NCBI RefSeq assembly: GCF_902459645.1
Contig: NZ_CABPSK010000001.1
Coordinates: 806,001 to 870,000 of the forward strand
DNA: 64,000 nt
Direction of reading: 5' to 3'
DNA from: Pandoraea pneumonica
Lineage (GTDB): Bacteria; Pseudomonadota; Gammaproteobacteria; Burkholderiales; Burkholderiaceae
The position numbers and the translations under genes were made by a program. Each line of letters begins with the position of its first letter. Within the stretch, counting starts at the first letter, position 1. Under the pieces are notes generated by a model that was not told the DNA's origin, made no database searches, and saw only the letters and a list, made by a program, of their open reading frames with translations. This document shows positions 17,551 through 25,603 of the stretch, piece after piece.

Positions 17551-17595
17551 GTAGTCCACTCGGACGATGACATCCGCGTTTCCGGCAAGCACCTT
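17551..17595 (+). promoter_or_regulatory. Regulon operator 1 with -10 (SDR promoter)
   Basis: Operator 17551-17568: GTAGTCC-ACTC-GGACGAT. The -10-like hexamer CACCTT (17590-17595) starts 24 nt after GGAC. The SDR start codon is at 17632. Confidence 0.75.
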
Positions 17596-17631
17596 AGCGA
17601 CTTCGATTCAAGGGCGTTTGCGGAGCATACG

Positions 17632-18387
17632 ATGGGGCGACTGGCAGGCAAGGTGGCGCTGGTGACCGGCGCGAGTGGCGGCATTGGACGGGCGATATCG
17701 CATCGGCTCGCCAACGAAGGCGCCCAACTCGTACTCACCGATATTGCCCCGCATCCGCAAGACGAAAGGTGCGGAAGGGCCACCGAATCGGCGCTGTGTC
17801 TTCACCTTGACGTGTCCAGCGAGGCCAGTTGGAGCGATGTCGTCGACGCCTCGCTGAAGCACTTCGGCCACATCGACATTCTGGTGAACAATGCCGCCGT
17901 CATCGCCGCGGGCAACATCGAAGACACCTCGCTTTCCCAATGGCAGGCCGTGCAGCGCGTGAACGCCGACGGGGTTTTCCTTGGCTGCCACCATGCCGTG
18001 CGGGCAATGAAGAGGAATCTACGTGGCGGCGCTATCGTCAATCTCGCGTCGCTGGCGGCCGTCACCGGATTGGGCCGCTACTGCGCCTACAGCGCTTCCA
18101 AAGGGGCGGTGGCGGCATTGACCCGCTCCGTCGCCGCGCACTGCCGCGACGCCGGATACCCCATACGCTGCAACGCCATCGTTCCCGGCGCGGTACTCAC
18201 TCAAGCGATTGCCGCCACCACCGGCGGCATTTCTGCCGACATGGCCGACTACTGGCACGACCCCCGCACCCGTTATGCGATGCCCGAGGACATTGCCTCG
18301 TTAGTGGCGTTTCTCGCCTCGGACGATGCGCGATTCATCACCGGCTCGGAAGTGCGCATCGACAACGGCCAGTTGTTCGTTCAGTAA
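17632..18387 (+). CDS. SDR-family oxidoreductase
   Basis: A 251-residue NAD(P)-dependent alcohol/ketone oxidoreductase of the classical SDR type: cofactor motif TGASGGIG, structural NNAA at about residue 86, catalytic Ser in NLASLAAV and YSASK. Asp in VLTDIAP after beta-2 favours NAD(H). It follows operator 1 directly and is followed 26 bp later by an NTF2-like gene, a two-gene unit. It likely oxidises a ring hydroxyl in the clustered pathway; which one is unknown. The longer frame from 17515 has no ribosome site and would cross the operator. Confidence 0.85.
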   Translation: MGRLAGKVALVTGASGGIGRAISHRLANEGAQLVLTDIAPHPQDERCGRATESALCLHLDVSSEASWSDVVDASLKHFGHIDILVNNAAVIAAGNIEDTSLSQWQAVQRVNADGVFLGCHHAVRAMKRNLRGGAIVNLASLAAVTGLGRYCAYSASKGAVAALTRSVAAHCRDAGYPIRCNAIVPGAVLTQAIAATTGGISADMADYWHDPRTRYAMPEDIASLVAFLASDDARFITGSEVRIDNGQLFVQ

Positions 18388-18413
18388 GCCGTAGGCCACA
18401 GACACAAAGAAAA

Positions 18414-18923
18414 ATGGATGACATGGAATCGCAGCGCCGTTGGGCAGGGCTTGAGCAAACGGTCGCAACGCTCGCAGACGAACTGGCGATCTACCGGCTA
18501 ATCGCCTCGTACGGCCCGCTGGTGGACAGTGCGACAGATTCGGCCCGTTGCCGGGAGGCCGCCGAATTGTGGATGCAGGACGGCATATACGATCTCGGGC
18601 CGGGGGCCGTGGCGAAGGGCCATGCGGAGATCGCGGCGCTCTTCGAACATCCGATTCATCAGACGTTGATTCGCGAAGGCGGTGCGCACGTGATGGGGCT
18701 GCCCCAGATCCGGCTCGATGGCGATTGCGCCACCGCAGTCTCGTGCTCGCGCGTCTATCGGGCGGACGAGACTGGCTTTCACGTCTGGCGAGTAGCCGCC
18801 AATCGCTGGGAGCTTGTGCGCGCAACGGCAACGGGTGCCGCGACGCCGCAATGGCGTATTGCCCGCCGGATCAATCGGCTATTGCACAACAGCGCCGAGG
18901 CGCGTGAGTTGATGCGGCTATAA
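18414..18923 (+). CDS. NTF2/SnoaL-like protein
   Basis: A 169-residue protein with the SnoaL-like cone-fold pattern: an N-terminal helix ELAIYRLIASYGPLVDS, an acidic DGIYDLGPGAVAKGHAEI strand-turn segment, and later strands CATAVSCSRVYRAD and FHVWRVAANRWELVRA. Relatives isomerise or dehydrate small polycyclic ketones, which would suit a steroid- or terpene-like substrate, but no catalytic residue can be assigned. ATG 18414 is taken; ATG 18423 is possible. It is the second gene of the operator 1 unit. Confidence 0.7.
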   Translation: MDDMESQRRWAGLEQTVATLADELAIYRLIASYGPLVDSATDSARCREAAELWMQDGIYDLGPGAVAKGHAEIAALFEHPIHQTLIREGGAHVMGLPQIRLDGDCATAVSCSRVYRADETGFHVWRVAANRWELVRATATGAATPQWRIARRINRLLHNSAEARELMRL

Positions 18924-18966
18924 CGCGGAGGGGCAGGGAGCAAAGGTGGCGGGGCTGGTTGTCCTG

Positions 18967-19275
18967 TCAGGCTCCGCTGCCTCGATTGCTCAGCGGACTG
19001 CCATGCCGCACCGCGTCATCGAAGCAAGTTTGGTAGCCGAGTTTCCAGCCGTCCTGAGTTTCGGCACTCGCGTCCTTCGGCAGACGGCTCTCGACCATCG
19101 TCGGTTCCACTGCGCCGCGTCCGGCAGTGCAGCCGAGCGTGTAACCCGCGCGGAATGCCGCCGACGATCCAGCGGGCGGGCGGTCCGGCGAGGCCAGTGG
19201 GCTGCTGCAAGCGGCCAAGCACAGCGCCGTTGCCATTGCGGCGGTGTACAGCATGCTGCGGGTTGTGGACGCCAT
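18967..19275 (-). CDS. Small lipoprotein, divergent member of the proposed regulon
   Basis: A 102-residue protein with signal peptide II (MLYTAAMATALCLAAC, lipobox LAAC) and a Cys-containing tail (YTLGCTAG, YQTCFDD). ATG 19275 has AGGGAGA upstream, unlike 19293. It is the only - strand gene in the front part of the catabolic cluster. The palindromic operator 2 lies upstream with TAGACT at the right distance in this direction too, so it is probably co-regulated with the pathway. Family not recognised; a role in uptake across the periplasm is conceivable. Confidence 0.72.
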   Translation of the reverse strand: MASTTRSMLYTAAMATALCLAACSSPLASPDRPPAGSSAAFRAGYTLGCTAGRGAVEPTMVESRLPKDASAETQDGWKLGYQTCFDDAVRHGSPLSNRGSGA

Positions 19276-19317
19276 CTTGTGTCTCCCTGCCAATGAGCCC
19301 CCGATGGGCGTTGCGCC

Positions 19318-19389
19318 AGTCTACGGGCGGGCGAATGTGGGGTAATCGTCCAGTTGGACGATTACGCCCGATTTTCTTCCCGCTATGGT
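19318..19389. promoter_or_regulatory. Regulon operator 2, bidirectional, perfect palindrome
   Basis: TAATCGTCCA (19343-19352) and TGGACGATTA (19355-19364) are perfect inverted arms around GT. For the + strand SDR, TATGGT (19384-19389) starts 24 nt after GGAC. For the - strand lipoprotein, TAGACT (complement of 19318-19323) has the same spacing. This is the most symmetric copy in the window. Confidence 0.8.
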
Positions 19390-19437
19390 CGCCGGTGACT
19401 TACCGAATCTACCTTGACCGACGACAGGAGCAAGTTG

Positions 19438-20214
19438 ATGGAGACGCCCCCGAACTACCGCCCGCCGCTGGCGGACCAAATTGCCGTCGTAACCGGCGCG
19501 GCCAACGGCATCGGCCGTGCCACGGCGCTACGCTTTGCCCGCGATGGCGCCCATGTCGCGCTGCTCGACCGCGATGTCGCGGGGCTGGCCTCGCTGCGCG
19601 ATGAGATCGAAGCGCTTGACCGCCGCGCCTATGCGCTCGCGCTCGACTGCACGCACCAAGGCGACGTTCGCGACGCTTTCGCTGATATTGCGGCGACGCT
19701 CGGCCCAGTGGACGTGCTGCTCAACAACGTCGGTCAAGGGCCGCGCGAGCGGATGTCGAGCTTCGTCGACGCCAATATCGAGACGCTCGACTTCCTGCTC
19801 GACATCAATCTGAAAACGGTCATCGTGTGTTCGCATCAGGTGGTGGCGGGCATGTGCGAGCGGCGTCGCGGCAAGATCGTGAACATCACGACCGAGGCGG
19901 CGCTCAATGGTGCACTGCGGTGCTGGGACTACGCCGCCGCAAAGGCCGGGGTGATCGGTTTTACGCGCGCGTTGGCCCGGGAGGTTGCCCCTTATGGGGT
20001 GAACGTCAACGCGATCGGCCCCGGCGCGACCCGCACGCGAGCGCTGGAGCAAACGCCGAAAGACCAACTCGACAAGGTCATCGCAGGCATCCCGATGGCC
20101 CGCATCGGCGAACCGGACGACATCGCCAACGCCGTTGCCTTTTTCTCCAGCGCGCAAAGCAGCTACGTGACGGGCCAAACGTTGCTCGTCAATGGCGGAA
20201 ATTGGATGGTGTGA
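19438..20214 (+). CDS. SDR-family oxidoreductase
   Basis: A 258-residue SDR with cofactor motif TGAANGIG, NNVG (about residue 101), catalytic Ser/Thr region NITTEAALNG and YAAAK. An Asp after beta-2 (LLDRDV) favours NAD(H). ATG 19438 has CAGGAGCAAG just upstream; the TTG at 19414 is less likely. It stands alone between operators 2 and 3. It is likely a dehydrogenase for a hydroxy-acyl-CoA or cyclic alcohol intermediate. Confidence 0.85.
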   Translation: METPPNYRPPLADQIAVVTGAANGIGRATALRFARDGAHVALLDRDVAGLASLRDEIEALDRRAYALALDCTHQGDVRDAFADIAATLGPVDVLLNNVGQGPRERMSSFVDANIETLDFLLDINLKTVIVCSHQVVAGMCERRRGKIVNITTEAALNGALRCWDYAAAKAGVIGFTRALAREVAPYGVNVNAIGPGATRTRALEQTPKDQLDKVIAGIPMARIGEPDDIANAVAFFSSAQSSYVTGQTLLVNGGNWMV

Positions 20215-20239
20215 TCAATCGGCTCGCCAGCGCATTGCG

Positions 20240-20284
20240 CTAGTCCGATTGAACGATGTCCCGGCGTCAGCGCGCTGCCAGTAT
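20240..20284 (+). promoter_or_regulatory. Regulon operator 3 with -10 (ABC binding-protein promoter)
   Basis: Operator 20240-20257: CTAGTCC-GATT-GAACGAT, with one change (GAAC for GGAC). The hexamer CAGTAT (20279-20284) starts 24 nt after GAAC. The start codon of the binding protein is at 20343. Confidence 0.7.
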
Positions 20285-20342
20285 CAACTGCGGGCGCGTG
20301 ATGGCGCGCAGCAACCCAAAACAAACGATAAACGGAGACACC

Positions 20343-21563
20343 ATGAGCAGAATCACGAGGAGCGCGATCCGTCATGCCGCCACAGGCATGCTGGCGCTTG
20401 CCGCCGCCATTGCAGCGGGCGGCGTCTGGGCGCAAGGCACCGAGCCGGTCCGGCTAGGGGCGATCTATTCGATTACCGGGGCCGGTGCGGCGACGGGCTA
20501 CGCGAGCCTTACCGGCACCAAGATGGCCGTCAAGGAGATCAACGCGGCGGGTGGCATCTTGGGGCGGCAGATCGAACTGTTCGTCGGCGACGACGCGTTC
20601 GATCCGACGCAAGCCGTCGCTGAAGTGAAGCGGCTCGTCTCCAAAGAGAAAGTCCAATTGTTGATGGGCCCGACGATCAGTCAGGTCACGCTGGCAATCG
20701 CTCCGGTGCTGACGCAGGCTCGCGTGGCCAGCGTGGCGCTCTCCGGGTCCACGTCGCTCACGCCGCAGGTCGCGCCGTACACCTTCAGCATGTGGACGTC
20801 GATCGAAGCGCAGGGCGAAGCGATGATCGACTTCGCAGTGAAGCAACTCAAGGTGAAGACCGCCGCGATCATTGCCGATAACGGCGCACAGGGCAAAGCA
20901 GGCACGGCCATCTTCCAGCGCATGCTTGCCGCACGCGGCGTCAAAGTCACCGGTGTTCAAGAGCACGAATCGCGCACGTCCGACGTGACCGCACAAGTGC
21001 TCGCGCTCAAGCGAGGCAATCCGGATATCGTTTTCCAAATCAGCACCACTGGCGAAGATTCGGGCGTGGTGTTCCGCACCATGCAGGATCTGGGCTGGAA
21101 CACCAAAGTGATGAGCATGGTTGCCGGTGTCAGCGCGCCGCTGGTCATTCGTGCGAGTACCCCCGACGTGTTCAAGCAAGGCGATATCTACGCGACGATG
21201 CTCAAGGCGTACACGTATTGCCCGAAAGATCCGGTCGGTCAGACGGAGTTCGGCAAGTTCGTGACGCGTCTCAAAGCGTTTGATCCGAAGAATGTCGACA
21301 AGCTCAATGCGCAGGTCGTGAGCATGACCTACGACGGTGTCTATGTGCTCAAGGCTGCGGTTGAAGCGACCAAGTCGTTCGATGGTGCGACGTTGACGTC
21401 GTGGATCGAGAAGAATGCGTCGTCGATTCGTGGCCGCGTGAACGGTTCGCTCTCGGCGACCCAGCTTAGCCACTTCCTCGTCGGAGCCGATGCCATCACG
21501 ATGGTCAAGCGCCCGGACATCAAGCGCGAAGACGGTTTGGTCGAACGGCTCGACTGCCATTGA
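20343..21563 (+). CDS. ABC importer periplasmic binding protein (branched-chain amino acid type)
   Basis: A 406-residue type I periplasmic binding protein of the LivJ/HmgC class (Peripla_BP_6). A signal peptide ends at GGVWAQG; the mature start EPVRLGAIYSITGAGAATG is typical. ATG 20343 follows CGGAGACACC. There is no permease gene beside it; the matching LivH, LivM-LivG and LivF genes lie at 46680-50112. Such proteins in catabolic clusters often bind organic acids rather than amino acids, so it probably captures the pathway substrate in the periplasm. It heads a unit with the NTF2-like and OYE genes. Confidence 0.9.
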   Translation: MSRITRSAIRHAATGMLALAAAIAAGGVWAQGTEPVRLGAIYSITGAGAATGYASLTGTKMAVKEINAAGGILGRQIELFVGDDAFDPTQAVAEVKRLVSKEKVQLLMGPTISQVTLAIAPVLTQARVASVALSGSTSLTPQVAPYTFSMWTSIEAQGEAMIDFAVKQLKVKTAAIIADNGAQGKAGTAIFQRMLAARGVKVTGVQEHESRTSDVTAQVLALKRGNPDIVFQISTTGEDSGVVFRTMQDLGWNTKVMSMVAGVSAPLVIRASTPDVFKQGDIYATMLKAYTYCPKDPVGQTEFGKFVTRLKAFDPKNVDKLNAQVVSMTYDGVYVLKAAVEATKSFDGATLTSWIEKNASSIRGRVNGSLSATQLSHFLVGADAITMVKRPDIKREDGLVERLDCH

Positions 21564-21663
21564 TTCGACGCCCCGCTAGATTGTCCTAATCAGTCAGCCC
21601 CGTGGCCCGCGCGAGCGGGCCATGGCGCATCTGCATCAATCTCTTCTGCTCAGGAGCCCTCCG

Positions 21664-22311
21664 ATGGAGATGGATCAACTGGCCCGGCGTATCGACCGGC
21701 TCGAATCGATTGAGGAAATTCGCATGCTCGCCGCCAAGTACTCGCTGGCGCTCGACATGCGTGACCTCGACGCATGGGTGAATCTGTTTGCACACGACGT
21801 CGCAGTCGGCGAAGGCAAGACCGGGCGTGCCGCGCTCAAACGCTGGATCGATCGCACGCTGCGCGAGCAATTCACGGTCACATCGCATCACATCGGCGGT
21901 CACATCATCGAGTTTCAGGACGCCGATCACGCGTGTGGCGTCGTGTACTCGAAGAACGAACACGAGACCGGGCCCGAGTGGGTCATCATGCAAATGCTCT
22001 ATTGGGACGACTACGAGCGCATCGACGGGCGGTGGGTCTTTCGACGCCGCTTGCCGTGCTACCTGTACGCGACCGATCTGAACAAGCCACCGATCGGCGA
22101 TCAGAAGATACGTTGGCCGGACCGCCCGCGCGAAGACGGGCACTGGCACGACCTTTGGCCGTCGTGGCAAAGCTTCTGGGCCGAGAAACCCGAGGGGCTG
22201 CCTTCGGTTGCCGCCCCCGCGCCTTTGAACCAGTTTCTCGCCACGATGCGACGTGGCAGCGCGCCGCCTAAGCTTCGCGTGAGTTTTGTCGAGGGGGCGA
22301 GCCGTGAATAA
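21664..22311 (+). CDS. SnoaL-like (NTF2-fold) protein
   Basis: A 215-residue protein. The N-terminal SnoaL-like domain is visible (IDRLESIEEIRMLAAKYSLALDMRDLDAW, then HHIGGHIIEF and WVFRRRLPCYL); the last 70 residues are Pro/Trp-rich and not recognised. ATG 21664 has CAGGAG 10 bases upstream. It overlaps the OYE gene by 8 bp. Relatives act as isomerases, dehydratases or hydroxylase subunits; the role here is open. It differs in sequence from the other NTF2-like protein at 18414. Confidence 0.75.
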   Translation: MEMDQLARRIDRLESIEEIRMLAAKYSLALDMRDLDAWVNLFAHDVAVGEGKTGRAALKRWIDRTLREQFTVTSHHIGGHIIEFQDADHACGVVYSKNEHETGPEWVIMQMLYWDDYERIDGRWVFRRRLPCYLYATDLNKPPIGDQKIRWPDRPREDGHWHDLWPSWQSFWAEKPEGLPSVAAPAPLNQFLATMRRGSAPPKLRVSFVEGASRE

Positions 22312-23389
22312 CTTGGCCATGTCGCCCGAGCGCAGCGATTTGTTCTCGCCAGTAAGTCTGGGCGAGATTTCCCTTTCCAACCGCATCGTCATGGCCCCCA
22401 TGACGCGCAGCCGGGCCGACGAGAATGACGCGCCGACCGACTTGCATGTCGACTACTATCGCCAGCGCGCCACGGCAGGATTGATCGTCACGGAGGGCAC
22501 GTATCCGTGTCTCAACGGCAAAGGATATTGCCGCACGCCGGGCATCGTGACGCCGCAACAACTGGCGGGATGGCGGCGCGTGACCGACGCCGTGCACGCG
22601 CAAGACGGACGCATCGTGATGCAGCTGATGCATGTGGGGCGCGCCGCGTCGCATCACAACAAGTCGGGTGCGCGCACCCTCGCGCCATCGGCAATCCGTG
22701 CCCAAGCGCAAATCTATACGGACGCGGCCGGATTGGTCGACACGGATACGCCGGAAGCCATGACGGCAGCCGAGATCGTCTCGACCATTGACGCGTATCG
22801 TCAGGCGGCCCTCAACGCGCGCGCAGCGGGCTTCGACGGCGTTGAGCTTCATGCCAGCAGCGGCTACCTGCCTATGCAGTTCTTGCTGGAATGCAGCAAT
22901 CGCCGCGATGACGGCTACGGGGGTGGGCTGCACGCCCGCGTGCGCTTCACGGTGGAGGTGCTTGAACACATGAGTCAAGCCATTGGCGCCGCACGCGTGG
23001 GGCTGCGTCTGTGCCCCGGCAATCCGTACAACGACATGCATGACCCGGCGCCCGAGGCGACCTACAGCGCGCTGCTCTCGGCGATCCGGGGGCTGGGACT
23101 GGCGTATGTCCACGTGAGCCGTTCGCCGCAACCGGCGCTCGACGCCTTCGCGCTGGTGCGCCGTCATTTTGACGGCCCGGTGATCGTGAACGATGGCTTC
23201 GACGGCAATTCGGCCCGCACGGCCATCGCCGACGGCATTGGACAAGCCGTGTCGTTTGGTCGCCATTTCATTGCGAACCCGGATCTGGTGGCACGTTTGC
23301 AGCGCGGCACCGCACTCGCTCGCTTTGATCGCCACACCCTCTACACGGCCGGGCCGCAAGGCTACTCCGATTACCCGAGTGCCAACTGA
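22304..23389 (+). CDS. Old yellow enzyme family ene-reductase
   Basis: A 361-residue FMN-dependent NAD(P)H:flavin oxidoreductase of the NemA/xenobiotic reductase class: start DLFSPVSLGEISLSNRIVMAPMTRSRA, FMN-binding QLMHVGRAA, and the C-terminal GRHFIANPDL. The substrate-binding pair, normally His-x-x-His/Asn, reads HASS, so the second residue is Ser. GTG 22304 is chosen because GAGGGGG lies upstream and it overlaps the previous stop; ATG 22319 is the alternative. In context it probably reduces an activated C=C bond of a cyclic enone. Confidence 0.85.
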   Translation: MNNLAMSPERSDLFSPVSLGEISLSNRIVMAPMTRSRADENDAPTDLHVDYYRQRATAGLIVTEGTYPCLNGKGYCRTPGIVTPQQLAGWRRVTDAVHAQDGRIVMQLMHVGRAASHHNKSGARTLAPSAIRAQAQIYTDAAGLVDTDTPEAMTAAEIVSTIDAYRQAALNARAAGFDGVELHASSGYLPMQFLLECSNRRDDGYGGGLHARVRFTVEVLEHMSQAIGAARVGLRLCPGNPYNDMHDPAPEATYSALLSAIRGLGLAYVHVSRSPQPALDAFALVRRHFDGPVIVNDGFDGNSARTAIADGIGQAVSFGRHFIANPDLVARLQRGTALARFDRHTLYTAGPQGYSDYPSAN

Positions 23390-23411
23390 GCCAGTTGATC
23401 GAGGCGCTTCC

Positions 23412-23456
23412 ATAGTCCTGATGGACGATGCGGCGTGCGGGCGTGAAATCGAGAAT
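23412..23456 (+). promoter_or_regulatory. Regulon operator 4 with -10 (thiolase operon)
   Basis: Operator 23412-23429: ATAGTCC-TGAT-GGACGAT. The hexamer GAGAAT (23451-23456) starts 24 nt after GGAC. It drives the six-gene unit starting at 23523. Confidence 0.78.
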
Positions 23457-23522
23457 CGATTCTGAATTCACGAACAAGCGCTGTAAATCGCGCAGCACCT
23501 CAATCGAGGAGACAAGGACACC

Positions 23523-24677
23523 ATGGCAGACGCATACCTCATCGACGCGCTTCGCACGCCCACGGGCAAGCGCGCAGGCCGGCTGGCAGCCGTACACCCG
23601 GCCGATCTCGGCGCACACGTCCTGCGCTCGCTGGTCGAACGCAACGCCATCCCCGCAGACGACTACGACGACGTGATTTTCGGCGGCGTCGATGCGGTCG
23701 GGCCCAACGCTGGTGTCATCGGTCGCACGGCGTGGCTCGCGGCTGGACTGCCGATGCATGTGCCGGGCACGGTCATCGACCGCGCTTGCGGGTCGTCTCA
23801 GCAGGCACTTCACTTCGCGGCGCAAGCCGTGATGAGCGGCACACAGGACGTCGTGATCGCCGGTGGCGTGCAGAACATGAGCATGGTGCCCATTGCCTAC
23901 GCGATGACGGCCGGGCAGCCGCTGGGCTTTTCCGATCCCTTCTCGGGGAGCCACGGCTGGCGTGAGCGCTTTGGCGATCAGCCGGTGAATCAGTTCTACG
24001 CGGCGCAACGCATCGCCGACCACTGGCAGTTGTCGCGCGCCGACATGGAAGCGTTCGCTCTGGAAAGCCATCGCCGGGCGCGCCATGCGATTGCGCAAGG
24101 GCATTTCAACCGCGAGGTGGTCCCGCTGGCGGGCCTCGAAATGGATGAAACCACCCGCGAGACCACGCTGGCGAAGATGGCCGGGCTGGAACCCGTGATG
24201 CCGGAATACCCGTCCATTACGGCGGCTGTGTCGAGCCAGACGTGCGATGCCGCCGCCGCGCTGCTGATCGCGTCCGAGGCGGCGGTAAAACGCTACGGCC
24301 TCAAGCCGCGCGCCCGCATTCACCACATGAGCGTGCTCGCGGACGACCCGATCTGGCACTTGCGCGCACCGATCCCGGCGACCGAGGCGGCGTTGAAGAA
24401 AGCGGGCATGACGCTCGCAGACATCGATCTCGTCGAAATCAACGAAGCCTTCGCGTCGGTCGTGATGGCGTGGCTGAAAGAGACGGGCTATCCGCACGCG
24501 CAGACCAACGTGAATGGCGGCGCCATCGCGTTGGGGCATCCGCTGGGCGCCTCGGGCGCAAAGCTCATGACCACGTTGCTGCATGAACTGGAGCGCACCG
24601 GTGGCCGTTACGGGCTTCAGACGATGTGCGAGGGTGGCGGACAAGCCAACGTCACGATCATCGAACGCCTGAATTGA
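23523..24677 (+). CDS. fadA6: Acyl-CoA thiolase, FadA6-like
   Basis: A 384-residue thiolase. The nucleophilic Cys is in DRACGSSQQA (about residue 90), the His in NGGAIALGHPLGASG (about 341) and the second Cys in TMCEGGGQANVTIIE (about 371). The start DAYLIDALRTPTGKRAGRLAAVHPADLG and the SSQQA form after the Cys closely resemble mycobacterial FadA6, the last thiolase of steroid C/D-ring breakdown, by my recollection. It heads the operon under operator 4, followed by SDR, FadE pair, IpdF-like and MaoC-like genes. The reaction is likely cleavage of a short beta-keto-acyl-CoA to acetyl-CoA or propionyl-CoA. Confidence 0.88.
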   Translation: MADAYLIDALRTPTGKRAGRLAAVHPADLGAHVLRSLVERNAIPADDYDDVIFGGVDAVGPNAGVIGRTAWLAAGLPMHVPGTVIDRACGSSQQALHFAAQAVMSGTQDVVIAGGVQNMSMVPIAYAMTAGQPLGFSDPFSGSHGWRERFGDQPVNQFYAAQRIADHWQLSRADMEAFALESHRRARHAIAQGHFNREVVPLAGLEMDETTRETTLAKMAGLEPVMPEYPSITAAVSSQTCDAAAALLIASEAAVKRYGLKPRARIHHMSVLADDPIWHLRAPIPATEAALKKAGMTLADIDLVEINEAFASVVMAWLKETGYPHAQTNVNGGAIALGHPLGASGAKLMTTLLHELERTGGRYGLQTMCEGGGQANVTIIERLN

Positions 24678-24724
24678 TCGCGGCGAACAAGAACCTACCG
24701 ATAACGTGCAGGAGCAGGAGAACT

Positions 24725-25603
24725 ATGGGAATTTGTGATCAACGCACCGTCATCATCACCGGGGCGGGGGGCGGACTGGGCCGCGCGTATGCGATGGCGT
24801 TCGCGCAAGCGGGGGCGAACGTCGTCGTGAACGACGTGCGTGCCGAAGCAGCGGCGGACGTCGTGAGCGCGATTGTCGAGCAGGGCAGTCGAGCCATTGC
24901 CAGCGCGCATGACATTTCCCGACTCGAAACGGCGCAACGCATCGTCGACGACGCTGTGAGCGCGTTCGGGGAGGTGCATGCCCTCGTCAACAATGCGGGC
25001 AATCTGCGTGACCGCATGTTCGTGAGTCTTTCCGAAGACGATTGGGACGAAGTGATGCGCGTGCACCTTCGCGGCCATTTTTGTCTGTCGAACCTTCTCG
25101 CGCGCCACTGGCGAGATCGGGCCAAGGCGGGTCAGGCCATCGACGCCCGCATTATCAACACGACGTCGGGCGCTGGACTGCAAGGCTCGATCGGGCAGTC
25201 CAACTATGCAACGGCCAAGGCCGGTATCGCCGCGCTCACGTTGGTGCAGGCCGCTGAGTTGCAGCGCTATGGCATCACCGTCAACGCGCTGGCCCCGGCT
25301 GCGCGCACCCATATGACCGAGTCGGCCATGGCGGAACGTGTTCGCAAGCCGGAAGACGGCAGCTTCGATTACTGGGATCCCGCCAACGTGGCATCGCTGG
25401 TGGTGTGGCTGGGCAGTGCTGAATCGCGCGATGTCACTGGCCGCATCTTTGAAGCCGCAGGCGGGCAGATTTCGATTGCCGATGGCTGGCGTACCGGCCC
25501 GATGCAAGACAAGGGCAGTCGTTGGGAGCCCAGCGAAGTGGGTAACGTCGTGCGCGCATTGATCGAGCGCGGCGTGCCTGCGCAACCGGTGTACGGCGCA
25601 TGA
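24725..25603 (+). CDS. SDR-family dehydrogenase (multifunctional-enzyme type 2 N-domain-like)
   Basis: A 292-residue SDR: TGAGGGLGRAYAMAFAQAGANVVVND is the form seen in 17-beta-HSD4-type and KstR2-regulon SDRs, with NNAGNLRD (about residue 89), Ser in NTTSGAGLQG, YATAK (about 161) and a longer C-terminal tail than classical SDRs. GGAGCAGGAG stands just before ATG 24725. Its ATGA end overlaps the next acyl-CoA dehydrogenase gene. It probably oxidises a (3R/S)-hydroxyacyl-CoA in the cluster. Confidence 0.85.
   Translation: MGICDQRTVIITGAGGGLGRAYAMAFAQAGANVVVNDVRAEAAADVVSAIVEQGSRAIASAHDISRLETAQRIVDDAVSAFGEVHALVNNAGNLRDRMFVSLSEDDWDEVMRVHLRGHFCLSNLLARHWRDRAKAGQAIDARIINTTSGAGLQGSIGQSNYATAKAGIAALTLVQAAELQRYGITVNALAPAARTHMTESAMAERVRKPEDGSFDYWDPANVASLVVWLGSAESRDVTGRIFEAAGGQISIADGWRTGPMQDKGSRWEPSEVGNVVRALIERGVPAQPVYGA

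Noticed and set aside
18321-18328. GGACGATG inside the first SDR gene, like the operator half-site
   Set aside because: It encodes part of ASDDARF, has no left half-site four bases upstream and no gene start nearby.
21580-21597. ATTGTCC-TAAT-CAGTCAG before the SnoaL-like gene
   Set aside because: The right half does not match, and the hexamer at the fixed distance is GCCATG, without T at position 6.
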